64,000 nt of DNA from Candidatus Aquiluna sp. UB-MaderosW2red (GTDB lineage Bacteria > Actinomycetota > Actinomycetes > Actinomycetales > Microbacteriaceae), in NCBI RefSeq assembly GCF_900100865.1, contig NZ_LT627734.1, positions 558,001 to 622,000 on the forward strand, read 5' to 3'. The translations under genes were made by a program, and so were the position numbers. A model generated the notes under the pieces. It was not told the origin of the DNA. It made no database searches and was given only the letters and a program-made list of their open reading frames with translations. Below, piece by piece: positions 1 through 9,231 of this stretch (position 1 is its first letter; the number at the start of each line of letters is the position of its first letter).

Positions 1-523
1 CGAGGCAAAGACAATCGTTCCCGAGTTGGTATCGCAGTTCCCAGCGGACAAGCTCTACTTCGTGGACGGTAACCTAACCGACTACTCAGCAGACTTTGCT
101 CCTGGCACCTTGATGGACGCAAAGGGAACCTACCCTGGTGTTAACGAATCCACAATCGGCGACTTCATCACCCTGATGGACGAGAACTGGCAGGCAGCAG
201 GCAATGCAGCCCTAGCGCTCAATGCCTATGGTCCAGAGTCTTATGACGCTGTCATCCTTCTAGCCCTTGCAGCTCTTGAGGCCCGCAGCACCGAAGGTGC
301 AAACGTGGCTCTCAAGCTCCAGGAGGTTTCAGGTGGCTCCGGCATGGGAACCAAGTGCACCAGCTTTGCTGAGTGTGCCGACATCATCAACGGTGGCGGT
401 ACTGCTGATTACGATGGACCATCCGGTGCCATCGAGTTCAATGATGTTGGAGACCCAACTAAGGGCAACATCTTGATCCAGCAGTTCGACGGCAACAACG
501 TTCCAGTAACCATCCGCGGCTAG
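1..523 (+). CDS. Branched-chain amino-acid ABC transporter substrate-binding protein, C-terminal part (5' end outside window)
   Basis: The reading frame is open from the left edge (first full codon at base 2) to a TAG at 521-523, so only about 173 C-terminal residues are present. A TTG at 26 is an internal codon, not a start. The text (YFVDGNLTDYSADFAPGTL, then a segment with YGPESYDAVILLALAALEA, then an ending like GNILIQQFDGNNVPV) resembles the second lobe of periplasmic-binding-protein type I receptors of the LivJ/LivK kind, including the YDA-helix that follows the ligand cleft. These proteins bind leucine, isoleucine, valine or related ligands outside the membrane and hand them to LivHMGF. 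The transporter genes lie immediately downstream but on the opposite strand, so receptor and transporter are transcribed towards each other. The ligand cannot be fixed from sequence; amides and urea are possible in this family. Confidence 0.85.
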   Translation, partial: EAKTIVPELVSQFPADKLYFVDGNLTDYSADFAPGTLMDAKGTYPGVNESTIGDFITLMDENWQAAGNAALALNAYGPESYDAVILLALAALEARSTEGANVALKLQEVSGGSGMGTKCTSFAECADIINGGGTADYDGPSGAIEFNDVGDPTKGNILIQQFDGNNVPVTIRG

Positions 524-541
524 TAACTAGCCTCGAAGCAA

Positions 542-580
542 CTTAGCCCCTCAAGGATTTCCTTGAGGGGCTAAGTCTTT
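542..580 (+). terminator. Rho-independent terminator after the binding-protein gene
   Basis: A perfect 15-bp stem (left arm 542-556, right arm 561-575) with a four-base loop ATTT is followed by TCTTT. It lies 18 bp after the stop codon of the binding-protein gene, which fits a strong intrinsic terminator. On the minus strand there is no clear T-tract after the hairpin, so it probably serves the plus strand mainly. Confidence 0.9.
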
Positions 581-590
581 AAGTGGACGG

Positions 591-746
591 CTATCTTTTT
601 TTCTTACCCAAGATTTCTAGGCCCAATCCCACTAGAGCACCAAGGCCTATCCCAATTGCTAGGTTGCCGATTATGATCCCCACCGCAATACCAAACGTGG
701 TGGCAAGGGCGAATCTGGTGCCAAAAGCTCTTCTTCTAGGCGCCAA
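591..746 (-). CDS. Small glycine-rich membrane protein (51 aa), hypothetical
   Basis: A 51-residue frame fills the gap between livF and the terminator. It starts at TTG (744-746), overlaps the last bases of livF by 11 bp in another frame, and ends at TAG (591-593). The peptide has a basic head (APRRRAFGTR), one long hydrophobic stretch with glycines every three or four residues (GIAVGIIIGN, then GIGLGALVGLGLEILG) and a basic tail KKKR. This is what a single-pass or hairpin membrane peptide with glycine-zipper spacing looks like, and the frame is not a shadow of any other gene. The Shine-Dalgarno is weak, so translation would be coupled to livF. Family unknown to me; a role with the Liv transporter is only suggested by position. 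The main uncertainty is whether it is translated. Confidence 0.6.
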   Translation of the reverse strand: MAPRRRAFGTRFALATTFGIAVGIIIGNLAIGIGLGALVGLGLEILGKKKR

Positions 747-1455
747 GAGTACCCAGGTAGAGACCGATCACTGCAGGGTCATTCAGTAGCTCCCTACCGG
801 TGCCTGTGACGGCGTCTTTACCTTGATCAAGCACATAAGCCCGGTCAGAAATTTGTAGGCAGCGTCTAGCGTTCTGCTCGACCATGATGCAGGTGACCCC
901 GGCCTTATTGATATCTGAAACTCTCAAAAAAGCCTCGTCCTGACGAACTGGGCTCAGACCGGCTGAAGGTTCGTCCAAAAGCAACACTGCAGGGTTCATC
1001 ATGAGCGCCCGCCCCATAGCAACCATCTGGCGCTCCCCGCCAGATAGGGAGCCAGCTCGTTGCTTCAATCGCTTGCCGAGTTCAGCAAAAATGGAGACTA
1101 CGAATTCCAAGCGCTCTTTATAGTGGCTGGGATCCTGGTAGATACCCATTTGCAGGTTCTCTTCAATGCTCAGCGAGGGAAAGACGTTATTGGACTGCGG
1201 GATGAACCCGACACCTTTTGAGACCAGTTGATTCGCTTTCAGGCCAATGATGCTCTCGCCATTGAGATTGATTTCACCTTCGCGAACTTTTACGAGCCCG
1301 AAGATGGCTTTCAGAAGGGTTGATTTCCCGGCACCATTGGGACCGATGATTCCAATCAGCTCACCCTTATCAGCATAAAAGTTTGTGCCATTCAAGATGT
1401 TGACTCCGGGAAGGTATCCGGCATAAAGGTCTTTTACTTCCACAACCAGAGTCAT
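736..1455 (-). CDS. livF: Branched-chain amino-acid ABC transporter ATPase LivF
   Basis: This 239-residue protein is one of two ATPases that power uptake by the LivHM channel, acting at the cytoplasmic membrane face. It has Walker A GPNGAGKSTLLKAI, the Q-loop segment GFIPQSNNVFPSLSIEENL, the signature LSGGERQMVAMGRALM, Walker B VLLLDEPSAGLSP and the switch region MVEQNAR with Q in place of the usual H, which is typical of LivF. Length matches the family (about 235). Its ATG overlaps the end of livG by 4 bp, so the two are translationally coupled. It is the last large gene of the livHMGF operon. Confidence 0.95.
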   Translation of the reverse strand: MTLVVEVKDLYAGYLPGVNILNGTNFYADKGELIGIIGPNGAGKSTLLKAIFGLVKVREGEINLNGESIIGLKANQLVSKGVGFIPQSNNVFPSLSIEENLQMGIYQDPSHYKERLEFVVSIFAELGKRLKQRAGSLSGGERQMVAMGRALMMNPAVLLLDEPSAGLSPVRQDEAFLRVSDINKAGVTCIMVEQNARRCLQISDRAYVLDQGKDAVTGTGRELLNDPAVIGLYLGTLGA

Positions 1456-2345
1456 TTTTCGTCCTCTTCAGTAATGATGTTGATTCGACCAGTCACGACA
1501 CCTAGATCGGTGTCTTGGTGGGCACCGAGGTAGGCGTCAATCACGGCCTGCTCTCTCATGACGCTTTCTGGTGGCCCCTCGGCCACAACTTTGCCCTCAG
1601 CCATCACTACCACCCAGTCGGCGATGTGACGGACCATGTGCATGTCGTGCTCCACAAATAAAACGGTCATCCCCTCTTTTTTGAGGTTTAGCACGTGGTC
1701 CAATAAAGACTGGGTCAGGGCCGGGTTAACCCCGGCCATCGGCTCATCTAGCATCACTAGAACCGGGTCGGTCATTAGCGCTCTTGCCATCTCTAGCAAC
1801 TTTCGCTGACCACCTGAGAGTGATGCAGCAAAGTCTTTTTCCTTGCCATCCAGCTTGAAACGCTCTAGTAACTTGCGAGCCTTCAGCTCGATTTCGGCAT
1901 CTTGTTTCCGCCAGAGAGCGGGGACCAAAGAGCGCAGCAGAGATTCACCCTTTTGATTTTTGGCTCCCAGCTTCATGTTTTCCATGACGGTGAGCAGGCT
2001 TAGGGCTTTAGTGAGCTGAAAGGTTCGCACCTGTCCCATTTGAGCCACTTTAAAAGATGGGACGCCAGCCAATGATGTGCCAAGAAAGCTCCACGCCCCA
2101 GTGTCTGGTGAGTCAAACCCAGTCAATAGGTTAAACAATGTCGTTTTACCGGCGCCATTTGGACCAATTAGAGCTGTGATAACTCCGCGCGGAATTTCCA
2201 AATGGTCAACCGTTACCGCGGTGAGACCTCCGAAGCTTTTGGTGACATTATCGATCACCAATATCGGATCAACTTTGCCACAGCCTGGCTTGGCCTCTCC
2301 AATGTGCAGTCCGGTTGATTTATCCGGAGTTTCATTATTTGACAA
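1452..2345 (-). CDS. livG: Branched-chain amino-acid ABC transporter ATPase LivG
   Basis: LivG, 297 residues, is the partner ATPase of LivF. Motifs: Walker A GPNGAGKTTLFNLLTG, signature LSGGQRKLLEMARALM, Walker B VLVMLDEPMAGVNP, and H-loop VEHDMHMV. The characteristic LivG helix after the Q-loop is present. The start is a TTG at 2343-2345 inside the end of livM (11 bp overlap); an AAGGAG seven bases upstream supports it, and the nearby ATG is out of frame. The N-terminal 27 residues (NNETPDKSTG...) are an extra polar leader before the ATPase fold, and the C-terminus has a short extension rich in acidic residues beyond the usual end. Confidence 0.94.
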   Translation of the reverse strand: MSNNETPDKSTGLHIGEAKPGCGKVDPILVIDNVTKSFGGLTAVTVDHLEIPRGVITALIGPNGAGKTTLFNLLTGFDSPDTGAWSFLGTSLAGVPSFKVAQMGQVRTFQLTKALSLLTVMENMKLGAKNQKGESLLRSLVPALWRKQDAEIELKARKLLERFKLDGKEKDFAASLSGGQRKLLEMARALMTDPVLVMLDEPMAGVNPALTQSLLDHVLNLKKEGMTVLFVEHDMHMVRHIADWVVVMAEGKVVAEGPPESVMREQAVIDAYLGAHQDTDLGVVTGRINIITEEDEK

Positions 2346-3318
2346 AGGTCAGCTCCTTCTTATCGCCAAAAATACCTTGCGGTCTAAATATCACCAGCAG
2401 CATCAGGCCGATTCCTACCAGCACAAAGCGCAGGGTTGATGCCTGGGTGCCGTTCACCGGCAGAATTCCAGCGGTAGCTAGAGCGGGTAGGACGTTCGAT
2501 AAGAACGCCTGCAAAACCCAGAAGAGAATAGAGCCGATTACTGGACCAAAGACCGTAGCGGCCCCTCCGAGCAAAAGGGCAGTCCAGATGAAAAAGGTGA
2601 GCGAGGTCACGTAGACCCCGGGAGATACGTTTGCAAATGCAGCGTAGACAATTCCACCTAGCCCGCCAAACACGCCACCAATAATTAGTGCCTGCATCTT
2701 ATAAGCGAAGACATTTTTTCCAAGAGCCCTAATGGCGTCTTCGTCTTCACGAATACCCTTGATAACTCGGCCCCAAGGCGATCTCATGAGTGCCCAGAGC
2801 AACCAAACGCAGAGCGCCAAAATAACTAGGCCGAAGACAACCACCCAGAGAGTTTCCCTGTTATACGTCCAAGGGCCGAACCCGTAACTTCCGGGTGGGA
2901 AAGGATTCGCCTCATTGAATCCTCCAGTGTTGTTATAGCCGAATAACCCATCTGCGCTTCCAGTGACATCGGTAAATGTGGTGGTGAGAAAGAGCAATCT
3001 TGCAATCTCGGCAGCGGCAATAGTCGCAATCGCGAGGTAGTCACCGCGCAAGCGAAGGGTTGGAATTCCAAGTAAGACTGCGAAGGCTATCGAACCAACA
3101 ATGCCCATAAGCATGGCCAACCACCAAGGGAAGCCGAATGTCAGCACTGCGATTGCGTAGCTGTAAGCGCCAATTGCCATGAAGCCTGCGATACCGAAGT
3201 TCAACAGTCCAGCAAATCCAAAGTGCATAGCCAACCCCAAGGCCGCAAGCGCAAACGCCAGGGTAGTGGGGGTGAGTATTGCGGCCAGCGTGTTGTTGAG
3301 AATTGATCCCCAGTCCAT
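2335..3318 (-). CDS. livM: Branched-chain amino-acid ABC transporter permease LivM
   Basis: A 327-residue polytopic membrane protein with the LivM pattern: several hydrophobic helices, the segment LNFGIAGFMAIGAYSYAI near the N-terminus, GIPTLRLRGDYLAIATIA in the middle and, towards the end, the cytoplasmic EAA-like loop around SPWGRVIKGIREDEDAIRALGKN that docks on the ATPases. It forms the channel with LivH. Length is normal for the family. It starts with ATG at 3316-3318, nine bases after the livH stop codon, and it overlaps livG at its 3' end. Confidence 0.94.
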   Translation of the reverse strand: MDWGSILNNTLAAILTPTTLAFALAALGLAMHFGFAGLLNFGIAGFMAIGAYSYAIAVLTFGFPWWLAMLMGIVGSIAFAVLLGIPTLRLRGDYLAIATIAAAEIARLLFLTTTFTDVTGSADGLFGYNNTGGFNEANPFPPGSYGFGPWTYNRETLWVVVFGLVILALCVWLLWALMRSPWGRVIKGIREDEDAIRALGKNVFAYKMQALIIGGVFGGLGGIVYAAFANVSPGVYVTSLTFFIWTALLLGGAATVFGPVIGSILFWVLQAFLSNVLPALATAGILPVNGTQASTLRFVLVGIGLMLLVIFRPQGIFGDKKELTFVK

Positions 3319-3327
3319 GATGACCGC

Positions 3328-4629
3328 CTAACCTATCCGTTGTTTTCGACCGAGCAAACCCTGCGGCCTGACCAGCAATATCACAATTAAAACCACGAGT
3401 GCACCGACGTATTTGAGATCGGCCGGAATGAACAAGCTCGAAGTCTCCACCAATATTCCTACTATCAGCGCACCGAGGAATGCCCCAAAGGCCGTTCCTA
3501 GCCCGCCGAGAGTTACAGCCGCAAAAATCAAAAGCAAAATCTGCGTTCCCATGTCCCACTTGATGCCCGGACGGAAGTAAGCCCAAAGCACTCCCGATAG
3601 ACCTGCCATGCTGGCGGACAATATCCAAACCGTTCGAATCACTTTGTCAACATCAATACCGGAAGCGGCAGCCAAATCGGGATTGTCCGAGATTGCCCGG
3701 GTGGCCTTTCCGGTTTTGGTCTTCAGTAACCAAAGGGCAAAGGCCAGAATCACAGTGATTGATATTGCCATCGAAATCAGGTCGGTGGCACTGAGTGAAA
3801 CTGAGCCGAATAGCTGAATTTTTGGTGCATCAAATCCAGGTAGCTGCTCGGTGCCTCCACCAATAAAAAATTGAATCAGGTAACGAACGGTTAGCGAGAG
3901 TCCAATCGACACAATCATCAACTGCACGATTCCGATTCCGCGTTTCCTCAAGGGTCGCCAAAGACCAGCGTCCAGTGCCCAGCCAAAGCCCGCTGACATT
4001 GCCACCGCCAGGGGAATTGCCGCCCATATGGGAATTTCAAGGATTACCCCAAACAGCAAGGCCGCGACAGCACCGAAGGTAACCATTTCACCGTGGGCAA
4101 AATTGGACAGTCCGGTGGTTCCAAAGACTAAAGAAAGACCAACCGCAGCCAAACCGAGCATCAGACCAAAGTTGATTCCGTATATCAGCCTGGCAATGAG
4201 TTGGTCAGTAAAAGAGGTCGTATTTCGCTCGCCCTCTCCGATAAAAAAGTTCATTACGGTTCTGCCACCGGCACCGATTTCAACTTCCCTAACCGGTTCG
4301 CCATCTAATACGGCGATGCCCTCAGGAAGCGTGGACTCATCCAGAGTCACTGAATAATTTGTGCGTTCTGGCACCCCAACAAACCACTGGCCATTTGCGT
4401 CAGTTTTGACGTCGGCGCTGTAGCCATCTCCAGTTACCAATAACCCAACCCCCTCTACGCCCGTGCCATCAACCTTGACGTTTCCGCTTATTCCAAAGGG
4501 TAGCTCTTCACCTACTGAGTCAGCGTGCGCCGAGCCTGAGGGTAGGCCAAGACCCAGCATTAACATCGTGAACATTACGAGACTAAATTTCATAAATCGT
4601 GACGACGTAGTTGTGTCGAGGAATTGCAC
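3328..4629 (-). CDS. livH: LivH-type permease with a secreted N-terminal beta-sandwich domain
   Basis: The last 300 residues are a normal LivH permease (IYGINFGLMLGLAAVGLSLVFG, later the LSNFAHGEM and RAISDNPDLAAASGI elements). The first 130 are not. Residues 13-36 form a signal peptide ending SAHA, followed by about 90 residues (ISGNVKVDGTGVEGVGLLVTG, TDANGQWFVGVP, YSVTLDESTLPEG) that look like a carboxypeptidase-regulatory or transthyretin-like beta sandwich. Standard LivH is about 290-310 residues; this is 433. The start is GTG at 4627-4629, supported by GGAGGACCA just upstream; a second possible start is the ATG at residue 13. The extra domain would sit outside the cell, tethered to the first permease helix, where it could touch the binding protein or the wall. 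First gene of the liv operon. Confidence 0.9.
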   Translation of the reverse strand: MQFLDTTTSSRFMKFSLVMFTMLMLGLGLPSGSAHADSVGEELPFGISGNVKVDGTGVEGVGLLVTGDGYSADVKTDANGQWFVGVPERTNYSVTLDESTLPEGIAVLDGEPVREVEIGAGGRTVMNFFIGEGERNTTSFTDQLIARLIYGINFGLMLGLAAVGLSLVFGTTGLSNFAHGEMVTFGAVAALLFGVILEIPIWAAIPLAVAMSAGFGWALDAGLWRPLRKRGIGIVQLMIVSIGLSLTVRYLIQFFIGGGTEQLPGFDAPKIQLFGSVSLSATDLISMAISITVILAFALWLLKTKTGKATRAISDNPDLAAASGIDVDKVIRTVWILSASMAGLSGVLWAYFRPGIKWDMGTQILLLIFAAVTLGGLGTAFGAFLGALIVGILVETSSLFIPADLKYVGALVVLIVILLVRPQGLLGRKQRIG

Positions 4630-6346
<1,717 letters not shown>

Positions 6347-6358
6347 GAGGCCAACAGA

Positions 6359-7474
6359 ATGAATCAAGTTGAAATAGGTCGCGCTAAGAGCGCTCGAGCC
6401 GCCTACTCCTTTGACGACATATCAGTCGTGCCAACCAGGCGCACTCGTGACCCGGAGGATGTTTCCACCTCATGGTCGATTGACGCTTATAAGTTTGAGT
6501 TACCAGTGGTTGCAGCACCCATGGACTCCGCCATGTCCCCGGCCACAGTCATCGCTCTCGGCAAGCTCGGTGGGCTAGGAGTCCTAGACCTGGAGGGTCT
6601 TTGGACTCGCTATGAGGATCCAACCGCTCAGCTTGAGTTGATTGCTAACGCCAAACAAGAGGACTCGACGGCTGTTTTGCAAAGGGCCTATTCCGCTGCG
6701 ATCAAGCCTGAACTAATCACCGAAAGACTCGCCGAGATTCGAGCCGCCGGAGTGACGGTAGCCGGAGCCCTCTCACCTCAGCGCACCGCCGAATTATCCG
6801 CTGTGGTCCTAAAAGCCGGAGTCGAGATGTTTGTGATTCGCGGAAATACGGTTTCCGCTGAGCACGTCTCTAAGACCGTCGAGCCGCTAAACCTAAAAGA
6901 GTTCATTTACCAGTTGGATGTTCCGGTTATGGTCGGAGGCGCTGTGACATACACAGCCGCACTTCACCTAATGCGAACCGGGGCCGCAGGCGTTCTAGTC
7001 GGCTTTGGTGGTGGAGCGGCTAGCTCCACTAGAAAAGTGCTGGGTATTCACGCACCGATGGCCACCGCTGTGGCAGATGTCGCAGCTGCAAGACGAGACT
7101 ATATGGATGAATCTGGTGGGCGCTATGTCCACGTGATTGCCGATGGCGGGCTCGGGACCTCCGGGGATATAGCAAAGGCCATTGCTTGTGGTGCAGATGC
7201 GGTGATGCTTGGGACTGTTTTGGCCAGAGCAGCCGAAGCCCCGGGTCGGGGTTGGCACTGGGGTCAAGAGGCGGTTAGCAAACAATTACCGCGCGGTGCA
7301 AGGGTCAGAGTAGGCACTCACGCCCCGCTTGAAAACATTTTGTTGGGCCCGGCCGATGCCCCCGATGGGCACGCCAATCTCATTGGCGCGCTGAAGCGCT
7401 CGATGGCCACCACCGGTTATTCGGATGTTAAGGAATTCCAGCGCGTTGACATCATCTTGAACCCGCACGACTAA
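6359..7474 (+). CDS. guaB3: GuaB3 family IMP dehydrogenase-related protein
   Basis: This 371-residue TIM-barrel protein belongs to the actinobacterial GuaB3 group, paired with guaB in many actinobacteria. Recognisable parts are the N-terminal SYSFDDISVVPTRRTRDPEDV-like opening, VAAPMDSAMSPATVIALGKLGGLGVLDLEG, the loop GFGGGAASSTRKVLGI, MATAVADVAAARRDY and VIADGGLGTSGDIAKAIACGADAVMLG. No CBS domains are present, so it is much shorter than GuaB. At the place of the catalytic IMPDH loop there is no cysteine. GuaB3 activity is not settled across bacteria; a GMP reductase role has been reported for a cyanobacterial member, so IMP dehydrogenase activity should not be assumed. ATG at 6359 has an ideal AGGAGG eight bases upstream. 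Confidence 0.88.
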   Translation: MNQVEIGRAKSARAAYSFDDISVVPTRRTRDPEDVSTSWSIDAYKFELPVVAAPMDSAMSPATVIALGKLGGLGVLDLEGLWTRYEDPTAQLELIANAKQEDSTAVLQRAYSAAIKPELITERLAEIRAAGVTVAGALSPQRTAELSAVVLKAGVEMFVIRGNTVSAEHVSKTVEPLNLKEFIYQLDVPVMVGGAVTYTAALHLMRTGAAGVLVGFGGGAASSTRKVLGIHAPMATAVADVAAARRDYMDESGGRYVHVIADGGLGTSGDIAKAIACGADAVMLGTVLARAAEAPGRGWHWGQEAVSKQLPRGARVRVGTHAPLENILLGPADAPDGHANLIGALKRSMATTGYSDVKEFQRVDIILNPHD

Positions 7475-8227
7475 GTGAAAAAACTTAGCTTTTGGCAAGT
7501 TGCGAAACGGCCCAAGTGGATCGGGGGTCTTTTTGTGGCCTTGCTGGTTGCCGTCGTGTTTTCGCTATTGATGCAGTGGCAACTCTCAAGAACCTTCAAC
7601 GTGGTTGGGGTGGTTATCGAGGAAAATGACCCGGTGCCGTTGAATGATTTGGTGCAACCAGGAACCCTGCAGCCTTTTATATTTGATCGCCAGGCCTTTG
7701 TCACAACCGACGTTGACGAAGAACACGTTTACATCGTGCAGCAGCGCCTTCAGCTGGTGGGTGAGGAAAGTGTTTCTGGCTACTGGCTGGTTGCGAATTC
7801 GATTACCCAGGTCGACAACGAGCCGGTGAGCCTGACTCTGGCCTTGGGGTTTGCTCCAAATCTAGAGGCCGCGCTCCTGGCAAAGTCCCAGCTATCAGCT
7901 GGGGCACTAGAAATATCTGGCTACATCCAGCCATCCGAGGCCCCGGCGGTGTCCGATGATGCTCAGACTCTGGGATCTTTGTCCTTGGCCCAACTAGTGA
8001 ATTTCTATTCCAATGAACCATTTGCCTCTTATCCCATCTACCTGATTGTGCAAGATGGTATTGACGTTGGGCTCGAACAGATTTCAATTGGAATCAGGCA
8101 GCAGGGGATTGAGATCAACTGGCTCACCCTGTTTTACGCCCTCGAGTGGGCATTTTTTGCGCTTGCTGCGTTTTACCTGTGGGGCCGAATGGTTATGGAT
8201 GAGCGCAATAGAGAACTAGGTTTATAG
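7475..8227 (+). CDS. SURF1 family protein (cytochrome oxidase assembly)
   Basis: A 250-residue protein with the SURF1 layout: a short cytoplasmic head (KKLSFWQVAKRPKW), a first membrane helix (IGGLFVALLVAVVFSLLMQ), WQLSRTF at the outer face, an extracytoplasmic domain of about 170 residues, and a second helix near the C-terminus (FYALEWAFFALAAFYLWGRMV). SURF1 proteins help assemble the haem of aa3-type cytochrome oxidase. The GTG start directly follows the guaB3 stop codon, so it depends on translational coupling or readthrough from guaB3. In related actinobacteria SURF1 commonly lies next to DUF3817 and guaA; here those two are 6 kb downstream, beyond the mannitol block. Confidence 0.85.
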   Translation: MKKLSFWQVAKRPKWIGGLFVALLVAVVFSLLMQWQLSRTFNVVGVVIEENDPVPLNDLVQPGTLQPFIFDRQAFVTTDVDEEHVYIVQQRLQLVGEESVSGYWLVANSITQVDNEPVSLTLALGFAPNLEAALLAKSQLSAGALEISGYIQPSEAPAVSDDAQTLGSLSLAQLVNFYSNEPFASYPIYLIVQDGIDVGLEQISIGIRQQGIEINWLTLFYALEWAFFALAAFYLWGRMVMDERNRELGL

Positions 8228-8350
8228 AATCGTTATTTGAAAATGTGAGTTTTTGCCCGTTTAGGTGGAGATTTATGAGAAATCCCTGCTAACTTGAGCT
8301 AAATCCCGATAAAAACGGGCAGTTTCAGGCAAACCTGGAGGTTTTCGAGA
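8228..8350 (+). promoter_or_regulatory. Control region of the DeoR regulator gene with a long-range inverted repeat
   Basis: The 123-bp gap after SURF1 holds two exact inverted arms, TGCCCGTTT (8254-8262) and AAACGGGCA (8313-8321), 50 bp apart. Spaced arms of this kind suit a regulator that binds two sites and loops DNA, as DeoR-type repressors can, so autoregulation by the downstream gene is plausible. The sequence between is A/T rich and may contain the promoter; no confident -35/-10 pair was found. GGAGG nine bases before the ATG is the ribosome binding site. Confidence 0.4.
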
Positions 8351-9109
8351 ATGTTGGCGGAAGAGAGAAGACTCAAGCTGATTGAGTGGACTCGATCAGA
8401 GGGTCGGCTTGACGCCACCGATGCCGCTACGAAACTTTCAGTGGCCGTGGAAACTGTTCGTCGCGATTTGGATGTCCTTCAGCGCAGGGGGGTAGTGCGC
8501 AGAGTGCACGGCGGAGCTATCGCTTTAGAGCGTTTCACAAAGGAATACACGATTCCCGAGCGGTATGACCGCAACCCGAAAGAAAAGCAGGCCCTAGCTG
8601 ATGTCGCAGCGGCATACATCCCCAAAGAAGGTTGCATCTTTGTTGATGGTGGAACCACAACCGAGTGCCTAGCGCCTCACCTGAGGGATAGGCCAAATCT
8701 TTTGGTTGTGACCAATAGCATCACATTGGCTCATAAAATTTCCGGCACCTCCACCAAGGTAAAGATTCTCGGAGGCCAAATCAGACCCGCCACCCTAAGC
8801 TCGGTGGGCGCTAAGACGGTGTCCGATTTATCTGAACTCAATGCCGTAGCCAGTTTTATCGGAACCAACGGGATATCTATTCAAGGCGGAGTTACGGCCT
8901 TTGATACGGATGAGGCGATGGTGAAAAAGACCATGATGAAAAATTCGATTGAGCGTTTTTTGCTCGCGGATGCTGGAAAGTTCGGATCCAGTTATCCGGC
9001 TAGGTTTGCCAATTTTGAAGATTTCGATCGGCTGGTGACGAATGTCACAACCCCGGGAGAATTCATCGAGGCCTTCACGGACGCGGGGGTTGAAATTGCC
9101 CTCGCGTAA
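8351..9109 (+). CDS. DeoR family transcriptional regulator, probably of the mannitol PTS
   Basis: A 252-residue DeoR/GlpR regulator of normal length. The N-terminal winged helix is clear (MLAEERRLKLIEWTRSEGRLDATDAATKL, then VAVETVRRDLDVLQRRGVVRRVHGGAI, the DeoR signature). The C-terminal sensor domain has the DeoR_C features: VDGGTTTECLAPHL, a phospho-sugar-binding GGxTT type loop, LVVTNSITLA and the end motif DAGKFGSS...F. Such proteins usually repress sugar operons and respond to a phosphorylated sugar. Its position directly upstream of mtlA on the same strand suggests that it controls mannitol uptake, with mannitol 1-phosphate or fructose 6-phosphate as possible effectors. The ligand is inferred only from context. 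Confidence 0.9.
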   Translation: MLAEERRLKLIEWTRSEGRLDATDAATKLSVAVETVRRDLDVLQRRGVVRRVHGGAIALERFTKEYTIPERYDRNPKEKQALADVAAAYIPKEGCIFVDGGTTTECLAPHLRDRPNLLVVTNSITLAHKISGTSTKVKILGGQIRPATLSSVGAKTVSDLSELNAVASFIGTNGISIQGGVTAFDTDEAMVKKTMMKNSIERFLLADAGKFGSSYPARFANFEDFDRLVTNVTTPGEFIEAFTDAGVEIALA

Positions 9110-9149
9110 TTTAAATTTCTCTTCTCTATCTGGAGCGGAGAAAGGGTCA

Positions 9150-9188
9150 CCAAGACAAGAGTGGATCTCAACCAAACTCTCATCTTGG
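9150..9188 (+). promoter_or_regulatory. Interrupted inverted repeat in the mtlA leader
   Basis: Arms 9150-9162 and 9176-9188 pair at 11 of 13 positions: CCAAGA with TCTTGG outside, AGAGT with ACTCT inside, and a two-base mismatch between. The repeat ends 43 bp before the mtlA start. It could be the operator of the upstream DeoR protein or an RNA hairpin in the leader. It does not share sequence with the repeat upstream of the regulator gene itself, which weakens the operator reading. Confidence 0.4.
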
Positions 9189-9231
9189 CGACGCAAATGA
9201 ATACAACCCCTCTTTAAGGAAGGCAGTACCC

